Shown piece after piece: positions 34,753 to 43,673 of a stretch of DNA of 64,000 nt (its first letter is position 1; every line of letters starts with the position of its first letter). The notes below the pieces were generated by a model. It saw only the letters and a program-made list of their open reading frames with translations, ran no database searches and was not told the DNA's origin. Source of the DNA: Gyromitra esculenta (Eukaryota > Ascomycota > Pezizomycetes > Pezizales > Discinaceae); contig JBCAML010000007.1 of assembly GCA_038503075.1 (NCBI GenBank), positions 1,550,001 to 1,614,000 of the forward strand, in the 5' to 3' direction. The position numbers were made by a program, and so were the translations under genes.

Positions 34753-36328
34753 CGGGCGCTGAGGAGCTGGAAGATGAGCTGAGAGCACTAGAGATTTCAT
34801 CGAAGTTTATCTCAATGAAGTTGCTATGAGGAAAATAGTTAGGTGCTGGCGGCGTTTCTTTCGGAGGAAAAAAATGCTCGATAAGGGTAGCAGCGAGTTG
34901 TGAAGGAGTATTCATATTGGAAAGGATAGGAAATGCTTCACTGTTGGAGGAGGTTTTGAGTCTCTTAGCTAACCATATGTCGGAAGAGGATGCTGATGCA
35001 AGAAAGGAGTTCCAGTGATTCTTTTTACATCGAGAGATCTCATGAAAATAGGCGTATTAGGCTTTTTTGACCTATTCTGACGGAGGGGCTTTAGAGCCGC
35101 AGAACCTAGATTTATGGCATCTATCGACTGAATGAAAGATTTTCCAAAGTTCAGAGAGAAGGGGTGTCCACCATTTCTTGGACCATATAGATGGTCTTTT
35201 CATGGGGGTGCATGACGTAAGCGGGAGAGTAACAAGATTTGGGGATTCAGTGAACCATTTATCGCGGTTTAGAAGAGGGATTGGGGGAGGAATTCTGAGA
35301 TTTTTAATGAGAGGGATGAGCTTTTTCTAGTCTGTTTTGGACCAGTCTGGAGAAAGGGTCAATACATAGGATTTAGGGGTGGAGAGGTGGATGGCAATGG
35401 GAATGTGATCCGAGCCAGTGGAAGGTAGGCTAGTGTTCCATTTTTTGATAAATGGAAGAATGAGTGAGTTGCCGAAGCTGAGATCGAGTACGCTTGGTCT
35501 TGAGTGGGAGTCATAGGGGAATCTTGTGAATATTCCTGGTGTGTTGAGGCATTTGAAGGATGATTGGTTTGCAGATGAATGATATTTTTCCCCTTCGTTA
35601 TATTCTTGAGGAGAAATGTTCCGGAGTGGATTGGTGGAAGGATGATTAATATTAAAATCTCCTACTATGAGAGTAGAGAGATTACGGGTAGTAAAGATTT
35701 TGGAGTGATGAATAAAATGTCCACCTGAATCGGGTCTTGATCAATTATAGATGTTTAGAATATTTATGCTGCAAGTTGATTCGTTAAAAATTGGTTTTTT
35801 GAAGGTGAGTTGGACGTTTAACATGTCATCTCTGGAGTAGTTTTCGACTAGGAAGCTAGTTTGGTAGGAGTTGCTGAAATGGATAGATATGTAAGTGCAT
35901 ACTCTGATTTTTTGGTTAGGAAGAGTAGAGGGAATAAGGAGGTGATATCTTGGTGCTTTGAGTGGTTTGCAGTTCCATAGGTATGGATCTTGGATGGAGA
36001 CAATTGAGGGAGTGGGTTTATGTGACGAAAATAAAGAATGAAAGATTTTTTAGCTTCTAGCACAGTTATGGTGTATAACGGTGAAGGGAGGGAGGCGATT
36101 GTTTTTTGTGGGAGAGAATCTAGGCATGATTATTTTGAGGACATGAAGGTATCAGCGGCTGGTATTGCTGATTTAATACTAGATTTGTCCAAGATTGTCT
36201 TGCAAGTAGGGCACTGAAGGTCGGTAGCAGTGTGATTACCGTTACAGTTAATGCAAACAGTTGGTGAGATGGGGTAGCAGTTAACGATAGGTTTATCATT
36301 GCCTCCTCCTGGGCATTTTAGGATAGAG

Positions 36329-37196
36329 TCTCACGGTTCAGTCCTTCGTTAAGCCCTTCATTATCCCTGAAGGTGAGCAGTGTTACTTAAACGAAGTTCT
36401 AACACGTTCGAAGAGTGCGATGTTTTCTACAAGTTCTACGTGGGGTCTAACTCAAAGTGAGTTAATTTCATGGATAGTTGTTTTGTTGGCTAGTTAAGTA
36501 CATAGGTATATGGTTGTTATGACTTGTTGTTGTTCTGTGTGTTTCCTTGGGTTTTCATTGCAATGAGTCATATGTCGGTCAGTGAAGGACAGGGTTATAG
36601 GTATATAAGCGAAGGGCGTTCCCCTCTTGTTGTACTTTTCCTTCTTCTTTCTTTAAGCAACGTCTTCTATTGCCACTCTACTTGTATCCTACAAATACAA
36701 GCCAGGATTCCTACATAATCCATCGTCGCCTTCGTGATATCTCTCTTTTTATCACCCCACTACATCAATGTAGTTTCGCTGTCGGAGTCATCATAATTCC
36801 TCATTATTGTAGAGCCTGTGAAATCATCGTCTAAACTCCTGTCACTAGTTTTCATTCAAGTAGCACTGCTCACCTTTGGGGATACCAAAGGGCTTGACGA
36901 AACCTCGCTCCTTGAGAGTTAAGTGCTGTGTGATTATGACAGCGATAGCAAGGGTTCTGAGGTAAAACCAAGATAGTATTCAAATAATACAGGAGAAGTT
37001 AAACGAGAATGTTACTTAAGAAAAGAAGAAGAAGAAGACAAAGAATGACTAAAATCCATCGCTTAAATACCCCACTTTTCTATACAAAGCCCAATACCCG
37101 ATAACAACCAAAAAGACAAAGACATTATCTATCATAGAGCCCATAACAACCTTCAAACAGAAACCTAACCCTGTACCTAATACTTCATCCATGAAA
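36329..37196 (-). mobile_element. Element E8 (type B), carrying E9
   Basis: In LINE ORF1, duplication TAGAG on both sides (36324-36328, 37197-37201). Own sequence 36329-36465 and 36918-37196. Outer stem CTTCGTT-TAAG / CTTAACGAAG pairs. The hairpin loop side has one decayed base. Confidence 0.9.
36466..36917 (+). mobile_element. Element E9 (type A variant), inside E8
   Basis: 452 bp, duplication GTTAA on both sides. Same variant as E3: middle hairpin ACTACATCAATGTAGT and terminal hairpin CCTTTGG-GGATA-CCAAAGG. The target lies inside the ATCTC/AACTC hairpin of E8. Confidence 0.9.
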
Positions 37197-37683
37197 TAGA
37201 GCAGCGTTGTTCGTGCCTTGGGTGATCAATGGAGCAAATAGGGCAAGTGTGGGTTAGAGCTTTACACCCAGCAGTAGCATGACCGAAACCCCAGCATTTT
37301 TTGCATTGAGTAGTAGAAAAGGCTGACCACATGATATTGGTCTTATGGGGGCAAGAAAAGAGTTTAATTGAAGAGCCAATTTTTTTGGCATCATTGGTGG
37401 AGCAGGTCTCACGGTTAGATCCTCGTTTAAGCCCTTTTGTATCCCAGAAGGTGAATGGAGCTACTTAGACGAGAATCATTGCGATAAGAGTAACGAAGTT
37501 TTCTACAGGTCCTACGTGGGTCTAACTCCAGGTGAGTTAAGTGTAAAGGTTTTCACAGCGACAGCGAGGATTCTGAGGTAGAATAGAGGTAGTATTAAAA
37601 CAATACAGTAGAAGTAAAGTAAGAACATTGCTTAAGGAAAGAAGAAGAAGAAGATACAAGCAAGCAAAACCCATCCTTTAAAT

Positions 37684-38509
37684 TTTCATGGATGGTCGTC
37701 GCGTTGTTTGGTTAATGGTATAAGCGTTTAGTCTTGTTGCCTTGTTGTTCTTTCGATATGTTTCCCTTGGCTTCCTTTACAATGAGTCATACGTTTGTCA
37801 TCAGAAAGGTGGATTATGAGTATATAAGCGAAGGGATTTCCCCTCTTGTTGTACTTTTTCTTCTTTTTTCTTTAAGCAACGTCTTCTATCGTACACTCTT
37901 GTATTTCACAATACAAACCTCGGTTATACCTCATAACCTCTCAAGGAGTGGGTTTCGCGTCAAGCTCTCAAGTATCCCTCGAGATGAGCAGTGCTACTTG
38001 AGCGAGAAACCAACAGCAAGAGTATGCACGAAGATTCTACAGGCTCTATGAATGGATCAAGTTGCGATAACTTGAAGACGGCGACAGCGAAGGATTAAGA
38101 GGTGTAATCGAGGTTTGTATTGTGAAATACAAGAGTGAACAATAGAAGACGTTTCTTAAAGAAAGAAGAAGAAAAAGTACAACAAGAGGGGAAATCCCTT
38201 CACTTATATACCAAAGTTCCAGCTCTTTCGATGACAAAGACATGACTCACTACAACGGAAACCCAAAGAAACACAAAGAACAAATAACAGAACACAACAA
38301 CCATGTACCCATGTACCTAACGAACCAACAAAGCAACCATCCATGAAATAACCTCACGCTGTCACCATCTTCAAGTCCTCTTTACTAGAACCACTCGTAG
38401 AGCCTGTGGAACCTCGTGAATACTCTCGTCACTCAAGTTTTCCATTCAAGTAGCACTGCTCATCTCGGGGGATACCTGAGAGCTTGCTGGAAAACCTCGC
38501 TCTTTGAGA
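37684..38509 (+). mobile_element. Element E11 (type A), inside E10, carrying E12
   Basis: Duplication TAAAT on both sides. TATATAAGCGAAGG is present. The outer stem TTTTCCA...TGGAAAA replaces the usual CTCG/CGAG pairing and remains fully paired. Its two halves and E12 lie in opposite orientation, so a transcript could fold into a long hairpin. Confidence 0.9.
37939..38348 (-). mobile_element. Element E12 (type A), inside E11
   Basis: 410 bp, uninterrupted, duplication TAACC on both sides. Starts TCTCAAGG and ends CCATGAAA on the plus strand. Terminal hairpin TCTCGAG-GGATA-CTTGAGA, outer stem GGTTTC...GAAACC. Confidence 0.9.
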
Positions 38510-38542
38510 TAAATACCCTGCTTTCCAACCACCTTGACTCAT

Positions 38543-38952
38543 TTTCATGGATGGATGTCTTGTTGGTTCGTTAAGTACATAGGTACATGGTTGTTGTGTT
38601 TTATTGTTGTTCTTTGTGTTTCCTTGGGTTTCCGTTACGATGAGTCATGCTTTTGTCATCGAAAGGGTTGGAACGTAGTATATAAGCGAAGGGCTTTCCC
38701 CTCTTGTTGCACCTTTCCTTCTTCTTTCTTTAAGTAACGTCTTCTATTGTTCACTCTTGTATTCTACAAATACAAAACCTCGGTTACACCTCGTAATCCT
38801 TCGCCGTCGCTGTCTTTAAGTCACCTCGACTTAAACCAATTGTAGAGCCTGTAGAATCTTCGTACGCTTTCTCATCGTTGGTTTCCCATTCAAGTAGCAC
38901 TGCTCATCTCGAGGGATACTCGAGAGCTTGACAAGAAACCAGCTCCCTGAGA
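38543..38952 (+). mobile_element. Element E13 (type A), inside E10
   Basis: 410 bp, uninterrupted, duplication CTCAT on both sides. Terminal hairpin TCTCGAG-GGATA-CTCGAGA is perfect and differs from E6 by paired changes. Middle hairpin AAGTC/GACTT. Confidence 0.92.
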
Positions 38953-38959
38953 CTCATAA

Positions 38960-39376
38960 TCTCACGGTCTTGTCTTTCGTTAAGCCCTTCAGTATCCCTG
39001 AAGCTGAGCAGTGCTACTTAAGCAAGAGATCAAGCCACAAGAGTCACAATGTTTCTACAGGTCCTACGTGGGTCTAACTCAAGGCAAGTTAAGTGTAAAG
39101 GTTTTTACAAAGACAGAGACCACGAGGATTCTGAGATAGAATCGAAGTAGTATTAAAACAATACAACAGAAGTAAAGTAAGAACGTTGCTTAAGGAAAGA
39201 AAGGGAAAACTACAAAATGATAACACCACCCTCCTTATATACCCCGCTTTTCCTTTTCGTATCCCATAACCGAACATAACCGAAAAACAAAGACATTATT
39301 ACCGAAAGAAAACCCATAACCTATGAACATTATTCTAACCAAACCCTAACCCATTATCCTTCTTCATCCGTGAAAA
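38960..39376 (-). mobile_element. Element E14 (type B), inside E10
   Basis: 417 bp, TCTCACGG...CCGTGAAA on the plus strand. The target duplication is imperfect (ACTCATA-like on both sides, with one or two extra bases), probably because E13 later landed in the left copy. It is followed by E10 sequence. Confidence 0.8.
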
Positions 39377-39579
39377 CTCATAGCCGAAATCTAACCGAAC
39401 AACAAAGACATTATAATTGAAATGTCATCCATGACAACCAATGATTCCATCCTAACTCATCACCTCATACTATCCGTGAAACATAACCAATAGCAACCAA
39501 AACACAAAGACATTATAATCCTAACCGAGATCCTATCACAACCCGTACAATATCCTTGACCCATTTACTCCATCATATC

Positions 39580-40353
39580 TGTAAGACCGGTACTTCTTAC
39601 CGCACAGGAAATCTCCAAGAAGCTTTAGATAACAATCTATATAACTTTCTTGATTCTATCCGCAACACAATCTGTGAGTCCTATCTGCTTCTTATGAACC
39701 TAAAAGATAACCGTAGGGTTCAAAGTAGGGATCAGCAAAGTTAAGTGAAGCTTCCAATAGTAAGGTTTTAATAACGCATTTGAAGAAAGCGCTAAGCGAG
39801 ATAAAAGTAATTCACAAGTAATAGAGTAAATTGCGGAAGTAATTTTCTTAGAAACAATATAATATTGATAAGGCTGTTCTTCGTCGCATTAATGATCGGA
39901 AGAAAGCCTACCAATGATAGAACATTGGATTACTTATAGTAGTCAAACGTCGAATACAAAGGCTATGTAATAACATGAACTAACGTGAAGAAATCGTAGG
40001 CGCGAGAACGCTTTCGCTTCGCTCTCTCCTCTCCGTTATCGTATGGCGTGATTGTCGGAATTAACCGTACGCATGACGTATAAGCGAATCGGGAAGTGTT
40101 GATCGAAAGAGTCGGCCATGATGACACAGGAAACCAAACATCCAATCCAGTCCATTAGTCTTTGTCTCTCCTCTACCCTTATTGCACTTCGTCGATAGGG
40201 TGAATCAAGAGCCAAGGCGACAGGTAATAGACTTAATAGTAATCAGCAAAGATTACTACTAACCGACCTGGTCGGGAATCGAACGCTAGTCCATATGTGT
40301 GCATCGTAAGCGAACTCAAGTCGTAACCAACTAAGCTACCAATAGGTATAACA
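39580..40353. mobile_element. Element R-a: solo LTR-like element inside E10
   Basis: 774 bp, starting TGTAAGACC and ending GGTATAACA, with exact duplication ATATC (39575-39579, 40354-40358). TG...CA ends, imperfect inverted termini and a 5-bp duplication are those of a solo LTR. The first 315 bp match element R-b at 40643-41845, and the rest differs. Near the right end it carries a tRNA-like segment with A and B boxes on the minus strand. No coding capacity. Confidence 0.78.
40266..40347 (-). pseudogene. tRNA-like sequence inside R-a
   Basis: On the minus strand it has A box TAGCTTAGTTGG, B box GTTCGATTCC at tRNA spacing, and ends that can pair (ACC..TGG with CCAGGT). Anticodon and T stems are poor, so it is not an ordinary working tRNA. 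It may be a captured, degraded tRNA, or an internal Pol III promoter as in SINEs. Confidence 0.5.
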
Positions 40354-40791
40354 ATATCCGTGAAAGCAGGAGATGACTACCAAGGTAGTCTTTTTTGTGG
40401 CGCAGATGGCAGCATCCGTTTTGAGGAATCTTGCACCAGTGATTTGGATATCGGCGATGTAGAGGATAACTTCTGAAAGGGTTGTTGTGTGTTTGCTGGG
40501 CTCATCCGGAAGGGCGAACGTGGAGATGTTGTGAATTGCGACGTTTAATTTGGTGGGTGCTGTACGAATAAGGTTGAATGGATTGTCTCCAATTGGGTAG
40601 CATTCATTGAGTGTTTTATGAATGGCTGAGAAATAGGGGATGTGTAAGACCGGTACTTCTTACTGCACAGGAAATCTACAAGAAGCTTTAGATAACAATT
40701 TAGACGCTATAACTTTCTTGGTTCTTTATCCATGACACAATCTGCAAGTCCTAACTGCTTCTTATGAACCGCTAAAAGATAACCGTATGGT

Positions 40792-41651
40792 TTTCATGGA
40801 TTGACTTAGAGAATGAATTGTGGTTTGGTTGTTGGTTATATTGTTGTTTGGATGGTTGTATAATTTCTTTGTTGTTCGGTTATGTTTTGGTTATTGGAAT
40901 AATGTCTTTGTGTTTCGGTTGTTGTCAGGTTGTTGTTGGTGTTACAGGAAAGCGGGATATTTAAGGAAGGATTTTAGTTTCATGGATGGATGTTATGTTG
41001 ATTGGTTAGGTACATGGGTACATGGTTGTCGCACTCTGTAGTTGTTCTTTGTGTTTCCATGGGTTTTCTGTTGCAATGAGTCATGTCTTTGTCATCAAAG
41101 AAGCTGGAACATGGTATATAAGCGAAGGGGTTTCCCCTCATATTGTACTTTTCCTTCTTCTTTCTTTAAGCAACGTCTTCTATTGTACACTTATTGTATT
41201 TTACAAATACATCCTCGGATTACACCTCGTAATCTTTCGCTGTCGCCATCTTCAAGCCATCCTAACTTGAACCGCTAGTAGAGCCTGTAGAACCTTCGTA
41301 TACACTCTTGTCGTTAGTTTCTCGTTCAGGTAGCACTGCTCATCTCGGGGAATACCTGAGAGCCTGACGAGAATCTCGCTCCTTGAGATTTAGTCGCTCT
41401 TGTTTCTCTTTCTCTTCTTTCCTTAAGCAACGTTCTCGTTTACCTTCTCCTGTACTTGTCGGAAATACTATCTCGGTTCTATCTTAGAATCATCATTGTC
41501 ATTGTTAACTGTGACTTATCTCGCCTTGAGATAGACCCATCGTAGAACCTGTAGAAAACGCTGCACTCTTTGAACGCGTTGATACCTCATTAAATAGCAC
41601 TGCTCACCTTCAGGGATACTGAAGGGCTTAACGAGGAACTCAATCGTGAGA
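40792..41651 (+). mobile_element. Element E15 (type B, long), carrying E16
   Basis: Inserted in R-b with exact duplication ATGGT (40787-40791, 41652-41656). Own sequence 40792-40977 and 41389-41651. Closest to E7. Confidence 0.9.
40978..41388 (+). mobile_element. Element E16 (type A), inside E15
   Basis: 411 bp, uninterrupted, duplication TTTAG on both sides. Outer stem TTCAGG/CCTGA instead of TTCAAG/CTTGA: both partners changed together, direct support for base pairing. Confidence 0.92.
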
Positions 41652-41851
41652 ATGGTTCAAAGTAGGGATTGAGCAAAGTTCTGTGAAGAACTTCCAATAG
41701 TAAGGTTTTAATAACTAACGCTGAAGGGCCAAGGCCTTGCTAAGCGAGATAAAGGTAATTCACAAGTAAAAGAGTAAATTGCACGGAAGTAATTTTGCTA
41801 GAAACAATATAATATTGATAAGGCTCGTTCTTCGTTGCTAATGATCTGACT

Positions 41852-43673
41852 CAGAGTTTACATCCACTGCGAAAGTATTTATAATGCCTCCTCTCTACTA
41901 TGTTTGGGTATAGTGTGGTGTAGAGGCACTAACTACTATGACAACATGAAACCACTTCGCCTTATCTCCATACCCAATACCCCATTGAGTTCCCTGGCCC
42001 CGATCCGCGATTCTCCAAGCAGTATGCATGTCAGTAACACAGGAGTTACGTATTCGTCTTCATTGTGTTCTTCTCTTCAAGGCGATCATTTCGCCTATCC
42101 GAATCCTCGTATAGCATTGCATTCCCTTATCTTTGTCAGTCTGTAACTCCGCCAGTTTTGATCCAATTCAAAATCCATTTGAACTACAGCGAAGCCAGAT
42201 GTAACGGGGGTAGTCCTACTGCTCTGTAGTGGGAATAGGTATAGGAATACGGCCGTTGCAAATACTAAATCAGGTTGAGATATTAAGAGTATTTTCGTGC
42301 AAGGTACTCAATAATCTTAAGATTTCTCTTCGGTAGTATTCTGTCTGATGAGGCCGGGAAGAAGAAGCAACAGGTGTCGGGGTCATGCACTATCTTTATA
42401 GTGCTTGTTGACTCGCCGTCCTCTTTACGTTACTACTCTGCTGGGGGCCGTCGAGGCGAGAACATGCAAGATATTGCGAGCGCACTCGAGATTCAGTAAT
42501 GATCGACTTCGGCGCTCTCCGACACTCGGTTGTTCTGTCCAGTTAGACCTTCTTGATCCGCCAGCTGCATGCCATGCCTATCTTGGATGTAGGAATCGGC
42601 GATCGATCTCTTGTTGCGTGTGAGGTGTCTGCACTTAATAGATTCCCTATTGCTGCAGTGGCTCAGGCGCTAGTATATGCGTAGATGAATTGGAAACGCC
42701 ACCACAGGAGCTTCCTGTGTTTGGTGTCAGAGATATATCGTTGGCTTGTCAGCAAATGTTATTCTCGTTGGTTATTCAATCGAACGAGGTAGCAGGTATC
42801 ATACAACGTGTGATATTTCACACCATGCTGATCCTTACTACCTCTCTGCTTGTCCGGTGCTATTATGCTTCACTGCAGGTAACGGTATTGTAGATCCGTT
42901 ACACCAGACACTTCCCCTACATACCCTCCGGGACAGGTTTTTTCTGGTGCTGTCCCCCCTTCTCCAAATACTATACCTACTGGAAGGATTGGAGGCAGGG
43001 TAACAGGCTCCAGTCCCGATCAGGAAGGTGCTAAAGTAGGGTAACCCCAAAGATAGGGTAACTCCAGGGCCAGGAACTCCTTCAAAAGGCACAGGTATAA
43101 CAGAAGAATCCAGCAAAATCAATAGGTATAGAAAATAATATTCTAATAAACATCAGCATCAAGGAAGGTATTGGTTTTCTCACTAAATAGTAGGACCTCT
43201 CTCACAAATATCATTCAGAAGTGGAAAGAAAAGAGAAACGGGGGTGAAGAAGTACATGTAGAGCTTATGATTATTATCGTCCTCTAAGATTCGAGGTGAG
43301 AAAATATCACTACCGAAACAAACTATAACTAGTATATCAAAACCATTCGGCTCCAGAAAAACAGAAAACAAAAACAGAAACTCCAAAATCCTGAATACTG
43401 ATACCGCAAAATTATCATACTATTCCCACATAATTTCGAGCAAAACTGACCACATGACATATATACCACAAGAGGAGAAGACCAAATCAGAGGGTATCGA
43501 AAATAGAAACTTTATAGCATCCTACCATTGCCTAAAAGACACCAACGAAAAAAAAAATTGAAGAAAGAACACCCTTGTTCCGGACGTTTCGAACAAACCT
43601 GAGAATCCAGAGCCCCGAGCGCACAGTCCTACCAAATAACAACCAGTGAAACTTAGCCTTCACCTCAGCAGCG
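41852..43673. other. Unassigned DNA next to the mobile-element cluster
   Basis: No gene recognised. On the minus strand a TATAAATAC box near 41878 could be the promoter part of R-b. A Pro/Gly-rich minus-strand frame at 42838-43122 has no known relatives that I can name. One TACATGTA at 43253. The last 100 bp are probably the 3' untranslated region of the next gene. Confidence 0.35.

Larger units (their letters stand above)
29689..36127 (-). pseudogene. LINE ORF2: endonuclease-reverse transcriptase, disrupted
   Basis: The ATG is at 36127. The endonuclease comes first: an N-terminal FTVIHHNCARS strand, GDFNINH near 35660 and SDHIPI near 35365. The reverse transcriptase follows, split by inserts: IVLPKPNK near 34165, motif A FLDIKGGFDNV near 32170, motif B GVPQGSPISPLLF near 31170 and motif C YVDDFAI near 31080. 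The thumb contains LIRPILSYG (about 30690), and the C-terminal motif CLLCGDAFQNFSHAILYC lies near 30000. The stop is at 29691-29689. About nine in-frame stops are present, several of which revert to Gln, Arg or Trp by one C:G-to-T:A change. E1, E3 and E7 interrupt it. It would reverse-transcribe the element RNA at a nicked target. It is inactive here. Confidence 0.88.
37407..40365 (-). mobile_element. Element E10 (type B), carrying E11-E14 and LTR R-a
   Basis: In LINE ORF1, duplication GCAGG on both sides (37402-37406, 40366-40370). Its own pieces are 37407-37683, 38510-38542, about 39382-39579 and 40354-40365. At about 500 bp it is longer than other copies and holds an internal CCGTGAAA at 39475-39482, which may be the remnant of another E end. 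The terminal hairpin (CCTTCTG/CAAAAGG) is partly decayed, which suggests an old copy. Confidence 0.8.
29479..40642 (-). mobile_element. Non-LTR retrotransposon, broken by nested insertions
   Basis: A minus-strand LINE. Its own DNA is 29479-31220, 32060-32328, 34042-34302, 34753-36328, 37197-37406 and 40366-40642, about 4.3 kb. The 3' end is an A12 tract (T12 on the plus strand, 29479-29490). Two ORFs are arranged as TAATCATG, with only three bases between the ORF1 stop and the ORF2 start. The 5' end is lost where element R begins at 40643. ORF2 order (APE-type endonuclease, reverse transcriptase, C-terminal Cys/His motif, no RNase H seen) suggests an L1/Tad1-like fungal clade. All five E insertions rejoin in frame when removed with one 5-bp target copy. 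The remaining stop codons fit C-to-T or G-to-A changes. Confidence 0.9.
36130..40642 (-). pseudogene. LINE ORF1 (gag-like RNA-binding protein), 5'-truncated and interrupted
   Basis: Three coding pieces (40642-40366, 37406-37197, 36328-36130) rejoin in one frame without internal stops once the E8 and E10 nests are removed. The first piece is an alpha/beta gag-like segment (FALPDEPSKHTTTLSEVIL). Then come two zinc knuckles: CKKCWGFGHATAGC near 37290 and CINCNGNHTATDLQC near 36240. ORF1 proteins of this type coat the element RNA. It stops at TAA 36132-36130. The N-terminus is missing because element R lies directly upstream. Confidence 0.82.
40643..41845. mobile_element. Element R-b: second R copy, interrupted by E15
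   Basis: Own sequence 40643-40791 and 41652-41845, closely matching R-a from TGTAAGACC to the TAATGATC block. Beyond that the copies diverge. It abuts LINE ORF1 at 40642. No matching duplication or GGTATAACA end was found, so it is either truncated or continues into the unassigned DNA on its right. A GGTATA at 42239-42244 might be its degraded end. Confidence 0.65.

Noticed and set aside
39557..40350. Nine-base duplication ACAATATCC around element R-a
   Set aside because: The longer match is partly coincidence. Placing the ends at TGTAAGACC and GGTATAACA gives TG...CA termini with a 5-bp ATATC duplication and restores the normal E10 end.
33399..41270. Similar hydrophobic open frames (containing YISEGVSPLVVLFL) in several E copies
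   Set aside because: They run through the TATA box and pyrimidine tract of type A copies and are broken in others such as E13. They repeat because the DNA repeats. No evidence of a selected peptide.
42340..42385. CTGATGAG sequence suggesting a hammerhead ribozyme core
   Set aside because: The matching GAAA and cleavage-site strands are absent and the stems do not form.
42838..42920. Possible tRNA around 42890 (minus)
   Set aside because: A tRNA-like peptide shadow prompted a check, but no B box or cloverleaf could be drawn.
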